DNA from: Symsagittifera roscoffensis
Lineage: Eukaryota > Xenacoelomorpha > Acoela > Convolutidae
Length of the DNA stretch: 64,000 bases
NCBI RefSeq assembly: GCF_963678635.1
Contig: NC_087062.1
Coordinates: 58,484,129 to 58,548,128, forward strand
Reading direction: 5' to 3'
The translations under genes and the position numbers were made by a program. The notes under the pieces were generated by a model. That model did no database searches, had not been told where the DNA came from, and worked only from the letters and a program-made list of their open reading frames with translations. This document shows positions 37,434-47,339 of this stretch, piece after piece (position 1 is the first letter of the stretch; each line of letters opens with the position of its first letter).

Positions 37434-37905
37434 ATTACTTGATATTTGGGTTGTCAGAGGGACTGATTTGAACAACAAATTGCGAAATTGAGATAGAAAA
37501 AGCTACTAAAACGTCAAAATGGCAGTTAAAATAAACAAGAACTTCAGCCTTTCATCCATTGCTACATGTAAAGTTGTCTGAAAAACGGGAAAACACAATT
37601 TTAACGACAAATCGAACACGCTATTGGAAGAGCTGAGCTATGCTTCCACACTAGATGCTATGATTACTTTTTGTAGAGCTTGATTTTGCGTGGAAAACCA
37701 CCCTAAGCCATAGTTCCTTCGCCATTACTTCTTTTTTAAACTCTTTTCACAATTCTTTTCTCTTAAAATTCTGATACTTTTCTATACCAACATTTATGTG
37801 GACGAGGTTTGTTTGAGGCTAATTTCACATGCTACAAAGTTTGTTTTTATGAATTCAATATTCTGCCAAATAAAATTGTATCCGCAAACTCAACCTGTTA
37901 TATTG
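37434..37905 (+). repeat. ~455 bp direct repeat, copy 1
   Basis: This copy matches 39,667-40,120 in the same orientation with scattered substitutions. Shared phrases are AGAGGGACTGATTTG, AACAAGAACTTCAGCC, CGCTATTGGAAGAGCTGA, GATGCTATGATTAC and ATGTGGACG. Its later part contains GATTTTGCGTGGAAAA, which is also in R1. At its end, a 53 bp unit (CCGCAAACTCAACCTGTTAT...) is tandemly doubled at 37,882 and 37,935. The copies do not begin TG or end CA, so they are not clearly LTRs. Confidence 0.7.
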
Positions 37906-38580
37906 TTGGCCTCCGCGCAAACTCGATTGTTATACCGCAAACTCAACCTGTTATTTTGTTGGCCTACGCGCAAACTCGATTGTGCATGAGTAGATCAATG
38001 TAGAACCAAAAACGGCAAGAAAGGAGATGAAACTTTTGCTGTGCTAATTATTCAAAAACTTTATAAAAAAGCAGATAATATCGGCACATTGCTGAAAATG
38101 AGGCAAAGAAATCTAACAATTGGAGGCATTCATGCTTGCAAGCAAATCACACACAGCCACTTACCCGAAGAAAATTACATTCAGCAAAAAGCAATACAAA
38201 CTTCTGCAGAAAGGTTTAAGACAAACAAAGAAAACTGAAAAGGAAATTTAAGATGAAGGGTTACAAATTTCTATTGTTGAAGTGCAACAAACATCAAACC
38301 ATTGATAGCTCTATCATTCAAAAGACCCAGTTAGGATACAAGCAGTGAAAATCTTACTAGCCAAGCAAAAACATTTCAAATGCAGAAACAATAAAAAAAT
38401 CCAATGAACAGAAAGAAAAACAAAAATCGATAACATTATCAAATATTTTTATAAGTACAAGCTAGCAGATAGAAAACAAGAAATCCTTTGCTTCGAAAAA
38501 ACGGAAGCAAAAACAAATTGGTAGCTTGAAAAAATCTTTATCACGATTTGATAACGTTAACCTAATTGCAACTGTAAAAA

Positions 38581-38821
38581 TCTATTCAGACGAAAACAAT
38601 AACTTCAGCCTCAAAAAAAACAATTTTTATTTAACGACTGATAAGTCTGTCCCCAAAAAACTCCATATGAGATTGGAACAGTGAAACTCTATCAACCTTT
38701 TACTGATCAGTGTAAGAGTTTCACTGTTCCAATCTCATAAGGAGTTTTTGGAGATAGACTAATCAGTCGTTAAATAAAAAACGTTTTTTAAGGCTGAAGT
38801 TTTTGTTTTCGTCTGAATAGA
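38581..38821. repeat. Hairpin 1: ~110 bp inverted repeat with 24-nt loop
   Basis: The left arm 38,581-38,690 and right arm 38,715-38,821 are reverse complements with roughly ten mismatches or small gaps. The loop is 38,691-38,714, containing the 10 bp palindrome ACTGATCAGT. The differences between arms are mostly substitutions, which suggests ageing in the genome rather than a raw sequencing fold-back. Loop-proximal arms are perfect (GTGAAACTCT and AGAGTTTCAC). Confidence 0.9.
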
Positions 38822-38927
38822 TTGTTTCTTGTCTTTGTTGTACTACGTTTTCAACGAAGTTTATCAACCTTTTACTGATCAGTGTAAAACTTCGTTGAAA
38901 ACGTAGTGCATCAAAGACACGAAACAA
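38822..38927. repeat. Hairpin 2: 41 bp inverted repeat with the identical 24-nt loop
   Basis: The left arm 38,822-38,862 starts immediately after hairpin 1 ends; the right arm is 38,887-38,927. The arms pair with about four mismatches (loop-proximal AACGAAGTTT and AAACTTCGTT). The loop, 38,863-38,886, is base-for-base the same as that of hairpin 1, while the arms are unrelated to those of hairpin 1. Confidence 0.9.
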
Positions 38928-39666
38928 GGATAGTCAATGACTGAGCCAACAACATAAAACACATACAAAAAAAGTACCAAGCGCAATAACCTCAAACGGC
39001 AAAGTAAACAGAGTCAAAGCTGTAATTTTGCAAACACAAGCTAGAAGCCCACAAGGGAGCTTTGAACTGCACAAAATCAAAAAAAATTCGCTGAACGCAA
39101 GTTTATTCGCTTAAACAAATTTTGTTTGCATACTTAATCGAATGCCAAATTGTCGGCCCTTGCAGTGACCTTGAACAACTCAGTTATTCAATTAACTGTG
39201 CTTTCAGGTTAATAAATTTCTCTGAAACGGTTTTTTACGTGCTCAAATTAGTGAAAAGTGTGTTTCAGACGGCAAAAGAACCCATTGTAGGTTTATTGAC
39301 TTCACTCAGTTTCATTGACTGAAAATGACTTTGTCAACAGTTTGGCATAAACTATAATAATTTAGAACGTAATAAACTAAAAGCAATTTAATTTTGGGAA
39401 AAAAATTCTGATCTTTTTACTACTGTATAAATGAATCGCTTTTTCGGTTCATCATTTTAAAAAATATCAACTGTTTTAACTCGTATAAAACAAACATCGA
39501 AGTACGTAATATGAAACTGCCAATGCTACCTGCTGCAAAAAAGCCATCAAAAAAGCACTACTGTTTTCAAGTTGGGTTAAAAAGTTTGCTTCGCACTACA
39601 ACACTACGCTCCGCTTGTTAATAAAATGAGAAAACCGAAAATTGAAAACTTCAAAAATTTGTAAAA
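38928..39666. other. AT-rich intron sequence without a recognised element
   Basis: Open frames such as 39,122-39,322 have no domain and no splice or repeat support. Nothing else is recognised. Confidence 0.35.
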
Positions 39667-40120
39667 ATTACCTGATGTTTAGATTGTTAGAGGGACTGAT
39701 TTGGATTGCAAAATTGAGGTAAAAATAGCTACTAAAACGTTAAAATGGCAATGAAATTAAACAAGAACTTCAGCCTTTTATCCATTGCTTCAGGTAAATT
39801 TGTCTGAAAAACGGAAAAACACAATTTTAAAGACAAATCGAAAACGCTATTGGAAGAGCTGAACTACGCTTTCACACTAGATGCTATGATTACTTTTTGT
39901 GGTGCCTGATTTTGCGTGGAAAAACTCCCTAAGCCATAGTTCCTTCACCATTACTTTTTTAAAACTCGTTTCACATTTCTTTTCACTTAAAATTTTGATA
40001 TTTTTCTAAACCAACATTTATGTGGACGGGGTTTGCTTGAGGCCAATTACACATGCTACTAAGTTCATTTTTATAAATTCAATATTCTGCCAGATAAAAT
40101 TTTATCCGCAAACTCAACTT
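39667..40120 (+). repeat. ~455 bp direct repeat, copy 2
   Basis: This is the partner of 37,434-37,905, ending about 150 bp from the small coding exon. Together the pair bracket 1.8 kb that includes the twin hairpins. They could be the ends of one old insertion, or two independent copies of a dispersed repeat. Confidence 0.7.
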
Positions 40121-40271
40121 TTACGCTGCTTTTGCAAAAAAAATCCGTCTTCGAAATAAATTATAAACACTGTTCGAACTTCGAAGTATAAGAGAGAGCG
40201 ATCCAGATATTTAACTCGCATCTTCCACCAAGAGTAATATGACACCCAAAACAATAAATATTCATACGTAC

Positions 40272-40672
40272 TTCATTGTTGGTTTGGATTTGAGTACAAT
40301 TCTTTACTTCATTATTCCCAAATGAGAGTTTCAGTCGGAGAAGGTGAAGGTAAGATGAACTCGGTTCCCATTTGGGTGCGCTTTGTATTGTTCCTGAGGT
40401 TGAATCATGACCAGTCATAATTTCCTTTGGCGTGGAGACAAATCTCGATATGTTTGAATGATGTGGGCTGAAATCGTGACCCGATTCCGGAAGAGTGCGG
40501 TGCCCGCGTTTTTGAGCTAGGATCACATACGAAGTCATTTCTTCTGATGAGTCGTAAGCATAACCATTGCAGCTTTGTTCTACATTCTCGTCGAAAGTTT
40601 TTTCGTCAAAGTCTGGTCCAAACAAGTTTGAACACCTTTTTTCGGGTTCAATGTTAGCACTCAGCTCAGAAT
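40272..40672 (-). CDS. Internal exon of the giant gene
   Basis: The acceptor TTCGTTGTTCAG ends at 40,673. The upstream exon leaves one base (G), which with AT completes Asp, giving ...KY-D-SELSANIEPEK. The exon adds about 133 residues, acidic and Ser-rich, with no known domain. Two phase-0 donors are possible: GTACGT after 40,272 (preferred for its +5 G) and GTAAAG after 40,308. Either joins the terminal giant exon in frame, so alternative donor use would change 12 residues. The open frame continues about 35 codons past the donor into sequence that looks non-coding, and the next methionine upstream lies inside the intron. Confidence 0.75.
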
Positions 40673-40851
40673 CTGAACAACGAAATGAATTCAATTAAGA
40701 CGAGTTTTTTTTTCAAGTAAAGAGACCTTTTGTTTGCAAATTGTTTATAACAGCAGCCCCTGGTGTTTATATTAACTAGCCATTCCAGTGATGCAGAACA
40801 TAATTGAAACTTCACCTCAAGTTGAAATTTTAAAACTTGAACTTAACTTAC
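40673..40851 (-). other. 179 bp intron
   Basis: It begins GTAAGT at 40,851 (exon end TACG, phase 1) and ends TTGTTCAG at 40,673. Consensus donor, pyrimidine-containing 3' end and matching phase make this the best-supported splice junction in the window. Confidence 0.85.
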
Positions 40852-43800
40852 CGTATTTTGGGACAACTTCTTCTAAAGAGTTTTTAGTTTCAGCAGTTTC
40901 AGCCTGCATCAAATTTTGCTCCGAAGTTGAAACTTCCAAAGACGTTTTCATTTTTTTGTTCATGTTGAGGAACGATTTCATTTTACGGACTGTGTCACAG
41001 TTTGATGGTGCAAACACTACTCCGCAGACGCTAATATGAAAATTTATGGAAGAAATAGCGTGACTATCTTCAAATGGCTTGAATAGATTCCGATTGGATG
41101 TTATGGCACTAAAAATAGGATTTGAAAGTTGCGGAATTTTTTCAATGTCTGCCGTGTTGTGGAAGAAGTAATGAACTGTAGGATTTAGCGAGGATACACA
41201 TTTGACATCTGTGTCAGAATTTGACATCTGCGTTTCAACTTTGCATGTTTTCACAAATTTCTTTTCAGATTGATAAGAAGTTGAACTTAGCTCTTTGCTT
41301 TCAATAGGACGTTGAAGCGCCGACTTTTTACACTTTAACATATTCGATTTTGAATATGATCTTGAAAAATGGTCAGACTGGTAATACTCTACTTCTACTG
41401 GATTCATTGAAGTTTCATTGAACTTCTGAATTCTACTGGTTAAGGCACTTTCAATGATTTGTCGGTCCAAATATTCGGTGTTGGAATCTAACGCAGACGC
41501 ATTAATCGGGATGAAGTTTCCCATTTGTAAACTGACAGATTCTGTGTTGAGATATGGGGAGGAGGTAAGAGAAACAGACTTTTCAGGGTTGGATATCATA
41601 ATTGTATTCATAACACGTGGGTCAGAACTTCTGTTTGATTCATTTGATGTTTGCATCATTTGATAGTCGCTGAAAGTAGGATTTATATCAACTTCCCCAG
41701 AAACTAATGAAAGATCAGTGGGTGATAGAAAAGGATCGAATGTTTCGTCAATATGATGGCTAGCTGCCTTGGCATACTTTGAACTTAATTCAACTTCCGG
41801 CTCCCTGGAACAATCAACAGGAATCTCTAAATTGTCATCACCAAAAGGTGAATTTAAACTTTTAATTTGAGACGTCGATATTGAAGAAGGTTGATAACCC
41901 AAAGTATTTTGAGTTGGATAAATTGAGGACAACTTTCGAGCCCATTGCTGGTCACGACAGTGAAATCTGTGATGTTCTTTTTCCAACTTTCCAGCAACTT
42001 CAGATTCTTTAGCTATCTGTGAACGTTTTCGGTTCTTATCTTTTACAGTTAAATCTGATTCAGAGAAGAAAACAGATTTACATAATTCAGAAGGATACCC
42101 GTCAATTTTATCAAGGCTTTTACTGATGTAACGTTTTGCTACATCATCAGTGGAAGACCTTGAAAACATTTTTGTCATTTGGTTTTTTGACAGTGTCTGT
42201 TCAATGTCTGAGATAAACGATGGCTGCTTATCGGGAAGGGCATCGGGCAAATGCACAAATAATTCCTTTCTTAGACTTTTCGTGTCAGTCAATGATTTCT
42301 TACTTGAAACATTTCTGACTTTCTCTTTAACTTCAACTTCGTTTCCTTGCGAGTCGATCCTAATCACAATTATTTCCTCCTCTGTCATCTCCACTTGCTT
42401 AGTTACTCTGCGCTTCCTTTTCTTCTTTTTCCTTTCTATAGTTCCCGATCTGCTGTCGGATGTAAGACTATCGGAATAAATCGAACCGTTCGAAGCTGCA
42501 GACACGCTTAAAAGCGATTTTTCTGCTTCAGGAACATCCAAATACGGATTTTCAGAAAAACCGACCTCATCTTTTTTATCTGGCGAAATCACATTAAGTT
42601 TGGGTTTTGCGTACAAATCAATTTCACATCGAGACATTTGAGGATAATTCGGCAATATATCAGGTTCAGATTGTATTTCCAGTGTAAGCTCTGAATTAAA
42701 TCCAGGTTCGGGTTCCTTCAAAGCATCGACAGAGTTGGATGCAAACTCGTTCCCAACAGGTAAATCAGGACCTGTATATTGATTTTGCCGTACCAATGCA
42801 GACTGGAACTCAATCAATTTTTGGGTTGAAGGTACCAAAGTCTTCTTTCGATTACGTTGGTATGTGCGCCACGGAATCTTGTGGGATGTCTTTCTTAACT
42901 TTTCTGTAATTGCAGCTTCGTTTACTATCTGAGAAAGTTTCCGGTCCCTTTCCAGCTCAAAAACTTCGGATTCGGAGAAAAAAACTGGACTATTTAATTC
43001 TGAAGGATATCCAACAATTTTTTCGAGACTTTTGCTGATGCAATTTTTCGATGAATCGTCTAATTTACACTTGCTCGGCATCATTGTAGCTGCTTCATCT
43101 TTTGACGGCTGGTGTTCATTCTCAGATAAAGGAAGTTGTTGCTCGTCTGGAACCGCCTCGAAAGAGGGAACTAATGTTTGCTTTCTGAAGCGTTTCGTAT
43201 CTCGCCATGGTATCCTACTCGAAACTTTCCTGACTTTCTCTTTGACTTCAACTTCGTTTCCTTGCGAGTCGATCCTAATCACAATTATTTCCTCCTCTGT
43301 CACCTCAACTTGTTTAGTTACTCTGCGCTTCTTTTTCTTCTTTTTCCTCTCAAGAGTTCCCGATCTACTTTCAGATGCCGATGTGAAACTGTCGGAAAAT
43401 GGAGAAGCATTCGACCTAGAAGAAATGCTTAGAAGCGATTTTTCTGCGTCAGGAATATCCAAATGCAAACTTTGGGGGAAAGCAACCCCGTTTTTCCGGA
43501 AAGGGGTGCTTACAGGTATACATAGATCGACTTCGGGTTGAGTGTTCATCAGCAGCAAAACAACTTCCTCCTCAATAGTTCCGAAGGTTTTCTTCCGAGC
43601 TTCTTTTTCTACCGCAGTCATGGATCTCGCTCTTCTGATGGGACTATCCAGTTCAACTGAAATTCCTTCTTCGTCAATAAAAGGAAACGCAGCTTGTGGT
43701 ATGTGCATAGGACTATGCTTCGATTCGGCGTTAGAGCGAAACCTAACATGGCGATTGTATCGTGGAAGGGTCTCACACTTCTGTGGATGAACTGAGCCGG

Positions 43801-44671
43801 GCGTAATTTTGGAAGCAGACTCAGGCAAATCTTCTAAACTAGTTTTTGCATACCCGGTTTTTTTCGTCGCATAGATGGTCTTAGCACTTATCTCGAAATC
43901 GTTCGTCGAATCTCTTGGTTGCAATTCGCTTTCAATTTGGGCGCTCTGAAGCTCCGCAACGTCAGGATGTTCATGTTTTAAATCCTCGAGCAGTTTATTT
44001 GGTTCTTTAATGACCGTTTCTCGCACTATTTCCTCGTTTCCATCTGCGCCAATCCTGATAAAGATGATTTCTTCTTCAATCATCTCCCGCTCCACTTTCT
44101 TACTTTTCTTCTTGCGCTTCTTTTTCTTCTGGCTGCTTGGCGTCGTGGTTTCTGTATTTTCAGAAGTTGTTTGTTTAGCTGAAGGAGTTAACAATTTCAG
44201 ATCGCGGTCAATATTTGAAGCAGTAGAATGCTCTGTTTGCTCATGATTAGCGTTAAATACAGTAGTGCTTGACACTGATGACTCGTCTTCTTCAAAACGA
44301 GTAGTGGTCTCCATCGTTATTTTATCAATGGGCACACTGCAACATACGATAATTCTGTGATCTACGCCTCTGAAGAGACAATCGTCCAACGACACTTCGG
44401 AAGAAAACTCGTGTTGGTATAGAACTTTTTCAGTGGGAACTGCTTTCACTGAGTGAAAATTACGAGGTAAGCTTTTGTGAGTGTAGCTTGTCGCACTATT
44501 GAAGCCCTGTCTCCCTTTATTGATCCTGTCTGGATCAGGAAAGTCTTCGAAACATGCCAAAGGAGCGTCTCCGTTGTCAAAGCTTTCAGCAGTCGCTAAG
44601 TTTGCTAGACACCCTCGGGTATTCGTCAAACTCTGGCGCCGCAGTAGGTCTCTATGATCAAAATGATGTAC
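40852..44671 (-). CDS. Large internal exon of the giant gene with EEIIVIRIDSQGNE repeats
   Basis: The exon encodes 1,273 codons plus one base. It is bounded by acceptor ATAATTTAG (in-frame TAG at the junction itself) and the strong donor GTAAGT at 40,851. No ATG is needed; the first residues are VHHFDHRDLLRR, so this exon continues an upstream one. Two close modules of 305 residues (cores near 43,300 and 42,390) and one diverged copy (near 44,060) have the order: Lys/Arg-rich tract (RKKKKRKRRVTKQVE), acidic EEIIVIRIDSQGNEVEV, SRIPW-type segment, then SKSLxKIxGYPSEL and FFSES. The rest is Ser/Glu-rich and probably disordered. The basic-then-acidic pattern suggests a salt-bridged or partner-binding module, but I do not recognise the family. 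Linkage to the terminal exon rests on phase-compatible splice sites and shared strand. Confidence 0.8.
42300..44130 (-). repeat. ~305-residue repeats in the upstream giant exon
   Basis: The codons for the EEIIVIRIDSQGNEVEV core are nearly identical at nucleotide level at 42,331-42,430 and 43,246-43,345, offset 915 bp. The linkers between cores have diverged. The third core (near 44,030-44,110; EEIIFIRIGADGNEE) is older. Confidence 0.8.
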
Positions 44672-44949
44672 CTAAATTATAAAAACTGTTTTAGAAATTT
44701 TTTTAAGCCGCGGTGAAGAAAAATAACCAATTCACGCGAGTAAGAAATCATACATAGCAAATTATGAACAGAGCATAGAAATAATTTGCTATCTTAAAAG
44801 TTTTTACAGGATTTTTGAGAGAGCGGAAGCGGCTCAATTTTCTCTAGCGGCTCACATTCATACTCAAACTCAGAAGCGATACAAAAATAATAGCCAAAAT
44901 TACAGAATAAAAGAATTGCTGTAAAAATCAGTAATATATTTCAGACCAG
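44672..44949. other. Intron start upstream of the large internal exon
   Basis: AT-rich sequence immediately 5' (minus strand) of the exon acceptor. The preceding exon could not be located in this window. Confidence 0.4.
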
Positions 44950-45500
44950 AAAAGCTGGCTACTGTGCAAGTAGCACAGAATGTTCCGACCATAGTCTTTA
45001 GAAAACTACTGTTTAGAAAGTTTTTTTTTTCCAAATTAGTGTAGTTTTTTTCTGCTTGGTGTGATAAAAAACCTGACTTAAGAATATAATTTGGGCATAC
45101 TAGACAGTCATAGTAATATAGGCAAATTGTACAAAAATTTCGATTTTTTTGGTTCCCAAATTGAAGTTAAAAAACTCCAAAAACTAATTTTTCTAATTTA
45201 AAATTAAATTTTGAGGTCTTAAATGAGGCATACTTCATCGGTTGTAAGCATGCTCGCTAGCTCTATTGCTCGAATTAAGACGAAAAATCAAAAATTTCAG
45301 ACCAGTTTTTCTCAACAATGGGAAAATTTTTGATGTGGTTCGAATCACGACTGAAAGGGCTTTAATATGATATATCACTCAACCCAGTCCTATGATTAAT
45401 TGTGGCACCTGATTTTGCGTGGAAAACAAAAATAAAAAACTAAAACACCCGAATACAAAGTTCCTACCCATTTTCAATGGTAGGAACATAAATGCAAAAA
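44950..45500 (+). repeat. Dispersed repeat family R1, copy 3
   Basis: The most continuous copy of R1: GCACAGAATGTTCCGACC at the left, TTGGTGTGATAAAA, GACAGTCATAGTAATATAGG, GAATCACGACTGAAAGGGC, ATATGATATATCACTCAA, CACCTGATTTTGCGTGG and CCGAATACAAAGTTCC at the right. The 94-residue plus-strand frame at 45,419 starts inside its right end. Its resemblance to a frame near 22,687 (minus) simply reflects the shared repeat. Confidence 0.65.
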
Positions 45501-47339
45501 AAATTAATCTGGCCATTAGCCTAACCTTAATGACGAAAGCAAGCGTAAGCAGATTTATGGAAGAAAAACTAAGGAAAAGCTCAATATTTCATTGTCAAAT
45601 CCGGTGCTATATTACAATAGGTGATAGGTTCAATTTCAATAGCTGCATCGCTTTTTGTTATACTTGCACATTATTTGAAAATTATTTCAAAGCCAAATTT
45701 TGAGCAAAAGATGTGAAATTTTGAATAGAATTTCATTTGGCAGAGTAATGCACTTAGAAAAACTATCTTAGTCTTAGTACAATTAGTCTTAGATTGAAAA
45801 TGAAATGACTATATTAAGCATTATAGTTCTCAAATTTAATACAGGCACTATACTCAAAATTACCACCTATTGTAACATATCACCTCAAACCAAAACATTT
45901 AAAAATCAAAACATTTCAAAACTTGAAGTAACACGAAAAATCTACAAAAAAAAACAAAGCTCTAGAACTAAAGTAAGAAAGAAGAGTAACATTTCTGTTA
46001 CTCTCAACACTCAACTCCTAGAATGAAGCAATCATTAATCAAATGACAAATGAATACTAAAAGGTTAAGACGCTGATTAGATACAGGGCTCGGCGTATTA
46101 TGTAAGAAGCATTTGATTGTCATTAATACGATACTTTTAATAAAAATTCGCCAAGCAGAAATTATCTAAAACTTCATAATGACAGCATAATACCTTGTAT
46201 TTGACTCGATGAAACGAAGATATGTCACTTGCGCCTTTTTCGTAGAGTACAAATCTCTCAAATGATGTTTTTCAATGAAAATTTTTGTTTTTTAAATCAC
46301 AACGATAGTTATTATCTCACCAAAAAAATAGGAGATCGCCGAACCCTTTTTTAGATCGCATTTCAACAAAAGCAAAGAAAAGCAGCCACGCAGAAGCAAA
46401 CAGAATCAGATGTTATTTCATTGACTTACCAGTCATCAGTGCTCAGGTATAGTTGATTGCTAAAAGAAACGCACAAACAACCGATCAAATATGATTGCAA
46501 TTTAAGTAGCCAGATATTTTGTCTGTTTAAGCAACAACATTACAATAGTAACAGTGAGTAATTCAGTTTCAATGAAATTTCGTGAACTCAATGGAATGAA
46601 CAAAATTTTGCACAATGTGATTTTTCCAAAAGCACAATATGTTAACTCTTAGCCGTTAAATGAAATATTGAAGTTCGATGGCATCAGTTCAAGAGTCAAT
46701 ACATTAAAAAAATTTGAACTTAGTCAATCGGATCTACTTAGTAAAAAACATTCAATGAACATACACGATTGGGTTGGCGAGCGACTGTCGATGTTGATAA
46801 TGGTTGATCTTCTTCATGTTTGTTCTTTAGGAACGACAGAATCTTCTTATGAAGCTTCACCATGTCTGGTAGAGTGAAATTGGACTCAATTAGTAGCTTG
46901 GTTGCGTCGTGGGAATAACCCCATGTGGAAGCTTGGTTATTATCTGGGAGATGAAAACATCAAGCGTCGTATATTGCTTTTTTGCAATGACACAATGCTG
47001 CCAGAATCAACCCATTTCGAAGCATTTATCCCATTTCAACCTTCAAAAGATTATTTTGATTGAAAAAAGATTGAATTCAGCCAGCAGACAGCAAGAAAGG
47101 CATTAATAACTAAAAAAACTCACAAAAACGACCGATTTGTTAAAATTGTTTTCAATGCGAAATCAAATTACATCACCTTTAAGTTTTTTCAAATTCATGG
47201 TCTTCACAGAATAATTGCAACCGGCCAACTAGATGAATTTTTTTATTCAACTGAGCTTTTTTAAAAACATCCATTTGAAATTATACTAGCAAGCATGTCT
47301 CCAACGATCAATCAGCTCGCAAAAAGTTAGTTGTTGTTC
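45501..47339. other. AT-rich region without a recognised gene
   Basis: Open frames such as 45,805-46,026 and 46,668-46,877 have no recognisable domain and no splice or repeat support. No promoter or exon is called. Confidence 0.35.

Larger units (their letters stand above)
22033..40271 (-). other. Large intron of the giant gene
   Basis: The interval lies between the phase-0 donor after 40,272 (GTACGT; alternative GTAAAG after 40,308, also phase 0) and the phase-0 acceptor at 22,033. It is about 18.2 kb, strongly AT-rich and filled with dispersed repeats, tandem arrays and a dead hAT element, described separately. No further exon could be picked out by eye, but small exons could be hidden here. 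All longer open frames inside look like repeat translation. Confidence 0.65.

Noticed and set aside
38581-38927. CRISPR-like or attachment-site interpretation of the repeated 24-nt spacer
   Set aside because: The genome is eukaryotic and there is no regular direct-repeat array. The repeated segment is the loop between inverted arms, not a repeat between spacers.
37434-40120. LTR retrotransposon with 455 bp LTRs
   Set aside because: The repeats lack TG...CA ends, and no primer-binding site, polypurine tract, gag or pol fragment is visible between them.
40817-40851. C-terminal extension of the 1,273-codon exon to a stop at 40,817
   Set aside because: It runs through a consensus GTAAGT donor. 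The next exon's acceptor has the matching phase.
45419-46026. Lys/Asn-rich plus-strand open frames at 45.4-46.0 kb
   Set aside because: The first starts in the right end of R1 and the second is low-complexity AT-rich translation. Neither has splice or conservation support.
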